Below, one piece after another: positions 11,168 to 20,763 of a stretch of DNA of 64,000 nt (position 1 is its first letter; each line of letters begins with the position of its first letter). The DNA lies in NCBI GenBank assembly GCA_049999805.1, contig JBNGIO010006382.1, positions 158,234-222,233 on the forward strand. Direction: 5' to 3'. This DNA comes from Folioceros fuciformis. Its lineage: Eukaryota > Anthocerotophyta > Anthocerotopsida > Anthocerotales. Under the pieces are notes generated by a model. It worked only from the letters and a program-made list of their open reading frames with translations, was not told the DNA's origin and did no database searches. A program made the position numbers and the translations under genes.

Positions 11168-12553
11168 ATGGCGGACCAGGAATTGGTCTGCGTGAGCGGG
11201 TCATGGGTGCTCATGGGCTATTGGCTTGTGCGCCTTCTGCTTCGCAAAGGCTACCGAGTGCGTACCACCATTCGCACCTCAGTGGGTGAGCAATCCTGCT
11301 GCCGATAGTGAGCAATCCTGGTGCCGATGGGAGAATCTGAGGTTGATTTGGGTGCGTTTGTCTGAGCTTGGTGTCGCAGATGAGGCAGCCGCTTTCATGG
11401 CTCTGGACGGCGCAGAGGAGAGGCTGGAGCTTGTGCAAGCTGACTTGCTCCGCTACAACAGCCTTGCTCGGGCCTTCAGTGGCTGCGTGGGAGTCTTCCA
11501 TTCGTCCCAGCCCCTCAATTTGGCCGACTTGTCTGATTATCCAGTGAGCTGACGCTGTCGTGGTTCTGGAGTCTCCTGCCCGAGTTCCCTGAGAAGATTC
11601 CGGGGATTTATTGCGCGTGGCCTGAACGCAGGCGGAAATGATTGACCACGAAGTCCGAGGGACTTTGAATGTGGTGGAAGCATGCGCCAACAGCGAATCC
11701 GTGAGACGCCTGGTGTTAACTTCTTCACTTTCCACAATTGTCTGGGATGGCAAGTTCTCTGGCTCGCCCTCCGGCCAAGAGAGTAGTCACTCTGTGGTGG
11801 ACGAGAAGTGCTGGAGCAATATGGAGTTCTGCCGGGAGAAGAAGGTACAGCTCTTGGCGGCATCATTTGCTGTTGAGTCCGTCTACTTTGCTTTGATTCG
11901 CATCTCACAGTCACTCCCCTGCCTGCGCAGCTCTGGTTTCCTCTGTCAAAGACGCTGGTGGAGAGGAATGCCTGGGCTCTCGCCACAGACAAAAGGCTCG
12001 ATCTGGTTGTGATCAATTCGGCTTTGGTTGTTGGGCCGAGGGAAACAACAAAAGTCAGGGAGTCCTTTCTCAAGGGTGCGTATGCACTTTCTTTGTGTGT
12101 CTTGAGCTCTTGGGTGATGTCATAAGTGGAATAGGCTGTGCTGACTTCCTTCCTTTCCTGATTGAAAATCGTCCAGAAACCAAAGAACCGCACCAACGAG
12201 GAGCTTTTGCCTATGTGCATGTCGACGACGCGGCCCAAGCTCACATTCTAGCATTTGAAGTACCGGCGGCATCGGGGCGCTATTTGTGCTTCGACAACCT
12301 GCTCTCTGAAGCTGAATTGTTAGAGCTTCTTCAGGGTTTTTACCCAAATCAGTCGTTAATGACCAGGTACATACCCACCTACCCCAACAGAATGGTGCAT
12401 CTCACGTGTTGACTGGTGTACCCGCACCTTCCAGCCCTATATAGCAAACTGCATGGAAATCACATGATGATTCAATGCTGCAGGATTGGTGAAGCCTACA
12501 GTCCCCACACTATTTCCAACGAGAAAGTGATGCGATTGGGAGTGAAATTCTAG
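11168..12553 (+). CDS. Cinnamoyl-CoA-reductase-like SDR with altered catalytic motifs
   Basis: Six exons join in phase from ATG 11168 to TAG 12551-12553. Recognisable blocks are WLVRLLLRKGYRVRTTIR, HEVRGTLNVVEAC, RRLVLTSSLSTIVW, DEKCWSNMEFCREKK, LVVINSALVVGPRE, FAYVHVDDAAQAHILAFE and GRYLCFDN, all typical of plant extended short-chain reductases of the CCR/DFR group. Two signatures are changed. The N-terminal nucleotide-binding motif reads VCVSGSWVLMG instead of TGxxGxxG, losing the middle glycine. The catalytic YxxxK position reads FPLSK, with Phe for Tyr. From memory, a plant CCR-like subgroup also has degenerate motifs, so this may be a conserved non-reductase role rather than decay; every splice junction is intact. 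Substrate unknown. Confidence 0.82.
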
Positions 12554-13524
12554 CAAACGGAATCGAAGCAAACCGTACACAGCATCACCAGCAGGCCTGG
12601 GCTAGTCGACTAGGCTGTGGATTAGGTGTTTGATAATGTCGGGCCTGTCATCCTTTATTTCATGTATCTGGCGTGCAGTCAGCATTGGAGCTAGGAACCC
12701 AGTTGGATTCATTCCAGCAAGAAACGAGTATGGCCCTGAGAAAGGTGCTGTACGAAATTGATCGATTCAGCTTTCAGCTCTTTCATCACGCTTATATACC
12801 GCAGTAGAGCATGATCCAAAAGTGAAGGAGGTGCCCAAAACATTGAAAATTGTGTCTACTTGGACAGAACCAACTAGCTGCTAGAGAATCGTCTATTCCT
12901 ATTGCTATGAGTCTCCCTGCCAAAAGAACGCAAGGGATCCTGGTATCCGTATCCAGTCCCAGCCAAGGCTCACGTGCATCAATTCTTGTTTAGTTTGCCA
13001 CCTACAGCTGCGGCTTGCAAAAGGTGACAAGGGTACTTTGGGAAGGCGTGAAAAACAGAACTATCGCTCAGACATAGGTCACAACATAGTGGGATGCACA
13101 ACTGTCCTACTTGCAACTAATTATTTTATTATTTGTTATCTATTTTCAGTACGTATTCCGGATGGAGGATAAGGCTGTCGTACGGTTGTCCTTGCACCCT
13201 CCACTTGGATAACGCATTCGTCGTGTTACATAAGATGTAATTTAAAAAGTGGGATGGAAACTCATCGACCCCCAAGACAGGGAGAGAAACATCAGACCGG
13301 GACCATGTAGTGACGAATCATTTCAACACCCACAACTACAGATGTAATACAGAGAATCTTGCAGGAACATTGGCGAAGTCCAGGCGTCACTTACCCAGTG
13401 AAGGGCATATTTTCCACATAGACTCCTCGAGACACATCGCGATAAGGGGAAGGAGAGGTGAAAAGCTGCCTGCCTCAGAGTGAGCGAGCAATGCCTCGCT
13501 CTCTCTGCGCGTGGTCACTCAAAT
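12554..13524. other. Intergenic, no gene recognised
   Basis: 971 bp after the reductase-like gene. The right end from about 13424 is the downstream flank of the CHIL pseudogene and is duplicated beside the intact copy at about 17102 (both carry CCTCGAGACACATCGCGA and a shared stretch reading into the 3' end). Confidence 0.5.
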
Positions 13525-14317
13525 TCACTTGAGCGCCAGACAGCAATGTTCTCCACGGTGGGCGCCACGGAGAGATGAGGAAAACAAACTCGAAGAGCGC
13601 GGTCACAATGAGCCCGTTCGAGGACCCGTATGGAACAGTCGCTCCGTCGGGCAACGAAACCTGCAGCACGGCGCCATCTCGACGGTCAGCTTGCCTCAAA
13701 CACCTAAAGCAAACATCGTTCTCGCAATGACACGATTGCTCTGAAGGGTGTCGCGTGCAGGACATGCCGTGTGATCTTGACAACCGTGGAAGAAGGGTAG
13801 GCGAACACGACAGCGGTCAATTTGTCGATGCCCCTGAAGAAAGCGATCAGGGCCTGAATCTCCTTCTCCTCAACCTCTCCGAGCGTGTTGTCCTTGGTGA
13901 GCTTCCCCCTGATGACCTGCTCCGCCCTGTCCGCAACCTTGAATCCGCGGACTTCGTCCAACAGAAATCGGACGCTAATGAACTTCTCCACAGGAGCTGC
14001 AGATTGGGATGGCGTCACTCGTGAGCGGTAGGTTTCAGCGAGTGAGATGCATGCATCTGGATGCAGTTGCGTCTTCCGGCGGGACAACTCACGGAATGAT
14101 GATACGCAACAGCATCAGTTGGGACAGGCAATTTACCTTTAAAGGGCCAGTGCCGCGACGAAGGCCTCGTCTATTCGGATCTCTTCAGCGGATTTCTTTC
14201 ACCTTCCATGCCTGGAGGTGAGAAACCACGTCGGGCTCATAGCAAAGCTCCTATCCATCCGGTACACTTTCACGGGGCTCTCTCTCCCTGAACCTCCGTC
14301 TCCCCTCTCCGGAGTGC
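13525..14317 (-). pseudogene. CHIL pseudogene, copy 1 of the array
   Basis: Clearly homologous to the intact gene at 17203-18133, exon by exon: SVRFLLDEVRGFKVADRAEQ, VEEKEIQALIAFFRGIDKL and VLQVSLPDGATVPY are all readable. It is broken several ways. The exon-2 equivalent (about 14150-14317) carries insertions of about 5, 4 and 1 bp before the YEPDVVSHLQAW block and another 4 bp after it, giving stops and frame changes. Two extra bases sit at the exon-3 donor (ATCACACGG against ATCACGG). A net insertion near 13555 destroys the last codons (PPWRTLL instead of PAVENIAVW). The first exon with the start codon was not found. Flanks are duplicated with the intact copy. Confidence 0.85.
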
Positions 14318-14754
14318 CTGCGCACACAGGAGTAAGCCACACGGTTAAGAGAAAAGCTACACTCATTCCTTAGGAGTGAGAGAGAGGACACTCCAGAGAA
14401 AGTGGTGTGGGGGTAATCATACTCAATTTTAGTAACAGAGCATCCATGAAACCCGTAGCAGTTAGAATGAGTGGTTGTGGGATGTAGCTTTCAGCTTAAG
14501 TAAGGTAGTACGGTTACAGAAAAGGATTGGTATAAAACGGGGTTAGCCTTAGGTGAGAGCAACAGCTGTTGGAGAGGTGGTTGCCAGTCTGTTGGACAGT
14601 GGGATACGTTCACAGTGGGCTACGTGGAGCCTAGTAGGGTTTTGTTGTGGAAGTTGAGCTACGTAAAGGAGTTGTGGAAGTTGAGCTGCGTAAAAGAGTT
14701 GTGCGCAACCAGCGATCCGAGGCACCAGTTGTCACACATACCTGGGGCTTGGGT
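14318..14754. other. Region upstream of the F-box gene
   Basis: Contains the place where CHIL exon 1 should be (not found) and the presumed F-box promoter or 5' UTR. At 14644-14697 a 27-bp unit beginning GTTGTGGAAGTTGAGCT is tandemly repeated twice with a partial third copy. It lies upstream of the first ATG and is probably untranslated. Confidence 0.6.
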
Positions 14755-16440
14755 ATGGAGGCCGAGGGGGTGGCCATCATGGGTACGTCGGCGGACAGGG
14801 AAGATGTGGGACTCCGTCTTGGGGAGGAGGCCAAGGAGGTCGTGAGGAAGTATCCAGGACTGAATTGGGAGGAGACTTGCAAGAAGTATTTCGGGGAAAA
14901 CTGGGAAAAGCAGTGGGATGAGGGTAGGGAGGGCTGGGGGAAATTTGTCTTGGACTCGAGAGGTTGGGTGTGGGGGAGGCCCGATCAAGACGAGTCGGCA
15001 AGTGCGGTTTACGATGTCCATGGGCAGAACGTGGAGTTCCCGGTCTTCACCAACGAGGACGAGGACATGCGAGTACAGGATAAATATGAGAACAGAAGGG
15101 AAGAGAAACACATGTCAAGACAGTACTGCTATCTCAAGCTTTACGTGGCCGAGGCAGAAACTGGCTGCTACCCTATGCCCTCTGCTACTGCTAATGTTGC
15201 AGACAGTAGTGCTTTGCTGTGGCAGACATTGCCGGAAGCCATAGTCGAGAAGGTGTTGATGTGTTTACCCCCGGCAGCGCAGGCCCGCTGCCGAGCAGTG
15301 TGTAAGGGCTGGCTTGCTATGATCGAACAGCCAGAGTTTGGCCGGCGTAGCTTTGTGGAATCTCTTTCGCGAACGGAGTGGCCTTGTCTTTGTGCCCACT
15401 CGTTGCTGGAGTCTGGTGCGAGCAGGCAACCACAGGCCATGGGGCGCAGAAACTACTTCTACTCTAACTCTGCTTTTCCCTTGTATAACACCTGGACTGT
15501 GGATATGTCTTTCTTGCCACAGGTGTTCCAAGCTGTAGACTCGCATGTTGACGTCTTCGCATCGTGTTGTTTGATTTGCATCACCCGGCGCCTGCCCGAG
15601 GGAACGGTCATGTGTGTGGTCAATCCGGTGAACATGTCCTTCAAAGTTTTGCCCATGCTTCACAAGCTTTGGAGTTATCGTGTCCTCCCTTTGGCCAAAT
15701 ATGTCACAGATGCAACAGAAATACTTCCTAGCTTCCTGGTCTACCTCCTCGGGGTTTCATCAGCGTTCTTCTCCGCGCATCCACCAGTGAAGGTCCCTGG
15801 GGTTTCACCAGCTATGAATCGCAATCTACGTAACCATGATGGCCACGTCACAATTGTCTACAACAGCATCACTGGTAGGTGGAAGGGCATGATCAGTCAC
15901 CCGTTGAAGCGCGATATTACGAGTTATTTGAAATTGGATCCAATATTGGCGTACGACGGACATCTGTACGCGATAGATGGTAGGAAGCTGCTGCGGCTCA
16001 GCATGGAGAGCGGTCCCCATTACGTGTGGGACTTGACTTTGCCCCAAGTTGACGGCCGCTGGGGCCAAAATTTCAAAAAGCTTGGCCGTTGCTTTGTAGT
16101 AGAGCACAGCGGAAGGATCCTGTACTGCTCTGCTGGCATCTGGACGTTAGACGATACCATGGGCTGGGTCAAGATTGCGAGGAGGTGCCCGGTTCGCCTG
16201 TTGCTGCCTGATGGCTGGGAGTCCAGGACGTCCACATTCGTCTTGACGGAACGTCTGGTGTTGATTCATGTGAAATGTTTTAAGGATCTCATCATTTTCA
16301 TTTATGGTACCTTCTTCTTCGAGGACGGCTCTGCAGTTGCGTACGACATGCGTCGAAATGTCTGGAGAAGGATTCCTGTGCCTTACATTCCCTATGCCAA
16401 CATCTTCCAACCCACGCCTAATTTGAGGCTTATTGAGTAA
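14755..16440 (+). CDS. Single-exon F-box protein, 561 aa
   Basis: An uninterrupted frame from ATG 14755 (alternative ATG 14779) to TAA 16438-16440. The F-box is at about residues 155-195: LWQTLPEAIVEKVLMCLPP followed by RCRAVCKGWLAMIEQPEF. This is the Skp1-binding module of SCF ubiquitin ligases. The following 360 residues resemble the beta-propeller-like regions of plant F-box proteins (VTIVYNSITGRWKGM, LAYDGHLYAIDGRKL, VAYDMRRNVWRRIPVPY) and probably bind a target. The first 150 residues are unusual: charged, tryptophan-rich blocks (WEETCKKYFGENWEKQWDEG, GWGKFVLDSRGWVWGRP) that I do not recognise. It lies between two CHIL copies on the opposite strand. The target is unknown. Confidence 0.82.
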   Translation: MEAEGVAIMGTSADREDVGLRLGEEAKEVVRKYPGLNWEETCKKYFGENWEKQWDEGREGWGKFVLDSRGWVWGRPDQDESASAVYDVHGQNVEFPVFTNEDEDMRVQDKYENRREEKHMSRQYCYLKLYVAEAETGCYPMPSATANVADSSALLWQTLPEAIVEKVLMCLPPAAQARCRAVCKGWLAMIEQPEFGRRSFVESLSRTEWPCLCAHSLLESGASRQPQAMGRRNYFYSNSAFPLYNTWTVDMSFLPQVFQAVDSHVDVFASCCLICITRRLPEGTVMCVVNPVNMSFKVLPMLHKLWSYRVLPLAKYVTDATEILPSFLVYLLGVSSAFFSAHPPVKVPGVSPAMNRNLRNHDGHVTIVYNSITGRWKGMISHPLKRDITSYLKLDPILAYDGHLYAIDGRKLLRLSMESGPHYVWDLTLPQVDGRWGQNFKKLGRCFVVEHSGRILYCSAGIWTLDDTMGWVKIARRCPVRLLLPDGWESRTSTFVLTERLVLIHVKCFKDLIIFIYGTFFFEDGSAVAYDMRRNVWRRIPVPYIPYANIFQPTPNLRLIE

Positions 16441-17202
16441 CATGTGTTTCACAAGATGGGCTTAGAAAGTGAGTGCGGAAGTGAACATGGCTTCTGTAGA
16501 CATTTGTTGAAACGACGCCGATGATGGTGCTGCCACGTTGTTGGGAATGTTGCAGTACCATCATCCGATTCGGCTTGTTTTCCCATGTTCCACTGTTTTT
16601 GGGGAGGACAATGTTGCACTTAGCCTGGAGTGTGTGAAGCTATGATAGCCTGGAGTGTTTTACCAGTCACGACAGATCAGGTCCCTAAGGTGTTGGTCCC
16701 TACAGTTGGCAATTGCACATGTGAGCTACAATTTAGCTGATGTCTTTGGTAATTTGGATCAGAATATGAAGAGCTTTTGAAAGAAGCTTTGTTAGATCAT
16801 TTTTATTCTACTTGTTTCTGAAGCTTCTGCGTCCCACGTTCAGGGCTTAGGTGCATTCGAGGGCTTTCGGCCTAAACAATCGGCAGCGGCATCCGGGCAG
16901 CAGCAAGGACTGATAGCCGTTGCGAAGGCTTGTTGTTACTGGATGCCTATTCTCTTAGGACTGCAGTAACTTATCCTAGGCGGACCTTCTGTCCAAGGTG
17001 ACCACGCTGGCGCTGGCGCTGGCGCTGAATATTGAGGATGCGGCTGGAGATGGGCTGACCTCAGACCCTACTTCTACAATACTGGGCATTTCCACATATA
17101 AACCTCGAGACACATCGCGACAAAGGGAAGGAGGAGAGGTGAAAAGCTTCCTCAGAGTGAGCGAGCCAGCCCCTCGCTCTCTCTGCGTGTGGTCACACAA
17201 AT
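16441..17202. other. Intergenic between F-box and CHIL genes
   Basis: 762 bp with no recognised gene. A short GCTGGC hexamer repeat lies at about 17005-17030. The right end from about 17102 is the duplicated CHIL 3' flank. Confidence 0.5.
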
Positions 17203-18133
17203 TCACTTGAGCCAGACAGCAATGTTCTCCACGGCGGGTGCAGAGATGAGGACGACAAATTCGAAGAGCGCGGCCACAACGAGCCCGTTCGCGGACTCGT
17301 ATGGAACAGTCTCTCCATCGGGCAACGACACCTGCAGTACGGGGCCAGCTCGATGGTCAGCTCGCCCCAAACACTTAAAGCAAACATCGTTCTCGCAATG
17401 ACACGATTGCTCTGAAGGCGGTGGGGTTCGGGACATGCCGTGATCTTCACATCCGTGGGAGAAGGGTAGGCGAACACGATAGCGGTCAATTTGTCGATGC
17501 CCCTGAAGAAAGCGATCAGGGCCTGAATCTCCTTCTCCTCAACCTCTCCGAGCGTGTTGTGCTTGGTGAGCTTCTTCCTGACGGCCTGCTCCGCCCTGTC
17601 CGCAACCTTGAACCCGCGGACTTCGTCCAACAGAAATCGGACGCTAATAAACTTCTCCACAGGCGCTGCAGATTGGGATAGCGTCAATGGTGAGCGGCAG
17701 GTTTCAGCGAGTGAGATGCATGCATCTGGATGCAGTTGCGTCTTCCAGCGAGACAACTCACGGGATGAATGATACGGAACGGCAATGATCAGTTGGGACA
17801 GGCAATGTACCTTTGGCCAGAGCCACGACGAAGGCCTCGTCAGTTCGGAGCTCTTCAGCGGATTTCCCCTTCCATGCCTGGAGGTGAGAAACCACCTCGG
17901 GTTCATAGTAAGCTCCTATCCGAGACACTTTCACTTGCGCTCCCTGAACCTCCCTCTCCTGAGTGCCTGTGCGAAGTAACAGTTACTTGTTCAGGACATT
18001 GCACATTCTCGCATGACAATTTTTTCACACGCAAAGATTTGCAGCAGAATTTACCATGGCCTGCCAACTTGAGAGTCTTGGACAAGCCGGGAGGAGCGGT
18101 GATGCTGTCGGGAAACGTGTCGGCCACTGTCAT
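17203..18133 (-). CDS. Chalcone isomerase-like (CHIL-type) protein, copy 2, 196 aa
   Basis: Exons 18133-18055, 17966-17811, 17665-17439 and 17331-17203 join in phases 1, 1, 0 to 591 nt. The protein begins MTVADTFPDSITAPPGLSKT and has YYEPEVVSHLQAWKGKSAEE, SVRFLLDEVRGFKVADRAEQ and a C-terminal PAVENIAVWLK. This is the chalcone isomerase fold. Catalytic residues known from Medicago CHI appear replaced: Thr48 by Ser, Tyr106 by Phe and Asn113 by Glu, by eye alignment. That fits a non-catalytic type IV CHIL, whose known members bind chalcone synthase and raise flavonoid output. The last intron starts GCATGT and ends CAG, so it is a predicted GC-AG intron; using any nearby GT breaks the frame. Confidence 0.83.
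17332..17438 (-). other. Predicted GC-AG intron in CHIL copy 2
   Basis: 107-bp intron with donor ACG|GCATGT and acceptor TGCAG|GTGTCG on the minus strand. The intact paralogue has a GT-AG intron of 105 bp (19601-19705) at the same codon, supporting the placement. RNA evidence is not available here. Confidence 0.7.
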
Positions 18134-19438
18134 ACAACATCCCGGAACATTTCAGATCCAAATCTTGAGTGCCTTCTAGCACTCCAGTTTCACTAATGCA
18201 GCACTTACTGGATCCTACTCTCTTGTGCAGAACCTAGCCTGAGGTGATAGCAGCAGATTTCGCTTTGCAAATGCAAGGCTCTGGACGAACAGGGCTCCAA
18301 TTCTCGACTTCGGTGAACTGCGATTCAAGAACTGAACAGGCCATGTCGAGGTGAGCATTTGTACCCCGAACTCGTACCTGCACCCGGATTGAAGGTTCCC
18401 CGGAGCCGTCCAAGAGCTTGCACTTGCAGTCACGCTTGGGTCGGCGACATCGGTAAAAGTGGTCAAAAGGGCGTAGGTGTCACCTATGTTTTCAGAACCA
18501 ATACGGGGAGGCCAGAGCGACTTCTAACGCAAAATAATGTTGCCCAGGTCAAGTCTTTGCAGGCTTTCGGAGGGCCCTACGGCTGGACCAATGGCTGACG
18601 AGGTGAAGCATCATTACCAAGCTGCCTTATGTATAAAATGCGCTCCCTCATAGGCTGTGAAGCATCGGGTGAGAACCCGTGACGCTGCTTTCACACCGGA
18701 TCGCCTGACACCTGCAACATTGAAACATTTGTACCACGGGCCACGCAGAAAGCTCTTGTCAGGGTTCGCAGCAACAGATGCCGAAGAAGGTTCGAGAAAC
18801 ATCTGGCCATGGTGTTACCGAGAGGGCGACTTGGGCAGTCCGACACCGCTTGTAATGACTTTTCTGCACACGAACTTTATGCATATTTGTTGAAACACAA
18901 CGCCATTGAGCCTAGAAACTATCAACCACGCTTAAGACATCACGGTTCATAAGGAGGAAGAATTTTCTTAACATTTGTACCCTCTCTCACCTTTGTTGTG
19001 GTGTAATGTTCCCTACACCCGGACTGAAGCTTTCAAGGATTTGTTCAACAGCTGGCTGGGGGAGGCGATGCTGGTCAGGGTCAGAAAGGCAGAGAGTGTT
19101 CGTTTTGTAAGGCAGGTCGGTAGCTGGAAATCCATCCACGTATGAGATTTGAACCAGTAGGCGGAGGACAGCGCGACGCCGGACACATAATATATAATCA
19201 TCCGCGTCCAGTGTTTTCTCGGAGGCCTGTTAGATGGGATGGGTGACCAGGTGAAGAATCACGCCAACCCACCTGATCCTTCACAGCATCCGGCGCCAGG
19301 AAGTTCTAGAAACATCGATACGGATCAATTCGCTCACAACTTGACTACAGCATCTCCGGCTGCTATAGCTCTATGCTTATTTATGATGATGATGAAGGAT
19401 TTTATTCTAAGCAGATCCTGAAGCAGCACATTTGTGGG
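18134..19438. other. Intergenic within the CHIL array
   Basis: 1.3 kb between two CHIL genes, containing the promoter of copy 2 and the 3' region of copy 3. Open frames are short and resemble nothing I know. Fragments such as CAGGTGAAGAATCACGCC near 19250 faintly echo sequence near 18600, suggesting old local duplication. Confidence 0.4.
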
Positions 19439-20369
19439 CTACTTGAGCCAGGCAGCAACGCCTGCCGCCACGGATGCAGCTGTGGAAGGACTTTGCGTGT
19501 TCTCTCCCAGAAAGATGTCCAAGAGCGACAACACAATTGCAGCGCCTGAGACTGTGTGCGCTGTCCCTGGCTCTGCCTCTGTAACGCCATCGACAGACAC
19601 CTGAACAAAAGATGGAGACGAGACGAAGAGGTTATCAATTGCTCCAGGACGTGTGATCCGATGCAAACATGTGATATCGCACTTTTGGAGTTGTGGTTCG
19701 CTTACGGTGAACGTGGAAGGGGAGGGGATTGCGTGGAGAACAGCGGAGCCTACAGGTAATTCCTTGAAGTTTTGGAAGAATGCGACCAGCTGCTCCAGTT
19801 CCTCTTCTTCCGCCTCACCGAGCTTCTCATCGAATAGCAGCCTCTCTTTGATGTACGACACCAGCCTCTTCCCGTAGTCGGTTCCTCTGATGGGCCCTTT
19901 GAGTATCACTACCTTCACGAACTTCTCCACAGGCGCTGGAGATTGAGAGACAAGATGCAGATCCGGTCAAGGATGAGGAGAGATGCAGAGTGTGAGAAGT
20001 GGAGATCGGGATCTTGCAAGCAATCCTCGAAGCTCACCTCGGACCAGCTCGTTGAAGAAATCGTAGTCTTGTATCAGCTCGTCGACGGCCTTCCCTTTCC
20101 ACGTCTGTAAGTGAGTGCTTACCTCGGGATCTATGTAGACCGTGATTCGTGTGAATTTCACATGCAGAGCCTCGATGTGCATGTCCGTCAGACCTGCAAA
20201 CATGGCACAGTTGGCGAGGTCCGAGCCAAAGACGAGTATCGGTTCAAGCAAAATCAATACCCTGTCCCGCCAGCCAAAGAGTCTTAGAACAGCCGGAAAG
20301 GGCCGGAATTGTGTGAGGCTCGGTGCTGTTCTCTTCCGCGGGGAGGAGCTCTTCCTTATTCGCTGCCAT
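19439..20369 (-). CDS. CHIL: Chalcone isomerase-like (CHIL, type IV) protein, copy 3, 218 aa
   Basis: Exons 20369-20261, 20193-20038, 19935-19706 and 19600-19439 join in phases 1, 1, 0 to 657 nt, the same exon plan as copy 2 (exon 2 is 156 nt in both). After MAANKEELLPAEENSTEPHT come SGCSKTLWLAGQGLTDMHIE, VKFTRITVYIDPEVSTHL, WKGKAVDELIQDYDFFNEL and FVKVVILKGPIRGTDYGKR. These match plant CHIL proteins better than true isomerases. Thr48 and Tyr106 equivalents are present, but the usual N-terminal arginine is replaced by a GLTD motif typical of CHIL and fatty-acid-binding relatives. Role by family: binds chalcone synthase and promotes flavonoid synthesis without isomerase activity. All introns are GT-AG. 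Confidence 0.88.
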
Positions 20370-20763
20370 TTCACAGATTGAAGGAATTCGCAAGTGCCTT
20401 GGTGTTGACTTCAGGCTTGTGTCCAGCCAGATGCACAGGCGCCTTGGCGAAAACTTCTGGCGTCCGCCTGGGCGGATGGAACCCCTCTCTAATGAAACTC
20501 AAGGAAATAGATTCGACTATCGGGAAGTTCTGCAGAGCAGCAGTGGCTTCAGAATGATGCAGACATTTACAGAAAGCAGGAGGTACGAGTCGTGCCGGTA
20601 GGTGTAGAAAAGACAGGCCATCGCCCACTGACGATGTTTGAAAACGGCTACAGGAGGCAACGGTTGAGGCACACGTCCCCATTACAGAATTTGGAGGAAA
20701 TACACCTCCATACCAAAGACCAGCATGTGGTCCACAGAAGACGGACGGCTTGTTCGCAGGTCC
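20370..20763. other. Intergenic, CHIL promoter and YCF23 3' region
   Basis: 394 bp between two minus-strand genes. Nothing else recognised. Confidence 0.5.

Noticed and set aside
11537-12244. Minus-strand frame of 235 codons
   Set aside because: Crosses several exons and introns of the CCR-like gene on the other strand, which has full family support.
14647-14754. N-terminal extension of the F-box protein
   Set aside because: The extra codons begin at GTG, not ATG, and consist of a 27-bp tandem repeat; the first ATG is 14755.
19601-19705. Open read-through between the two last CHIL exons as an inserted loop
   Set aside because: It begins GTAAGC and ends TTTTGTTCAG, sits at the same codon as the paralogue's intron, and its removal restores the family alignment.
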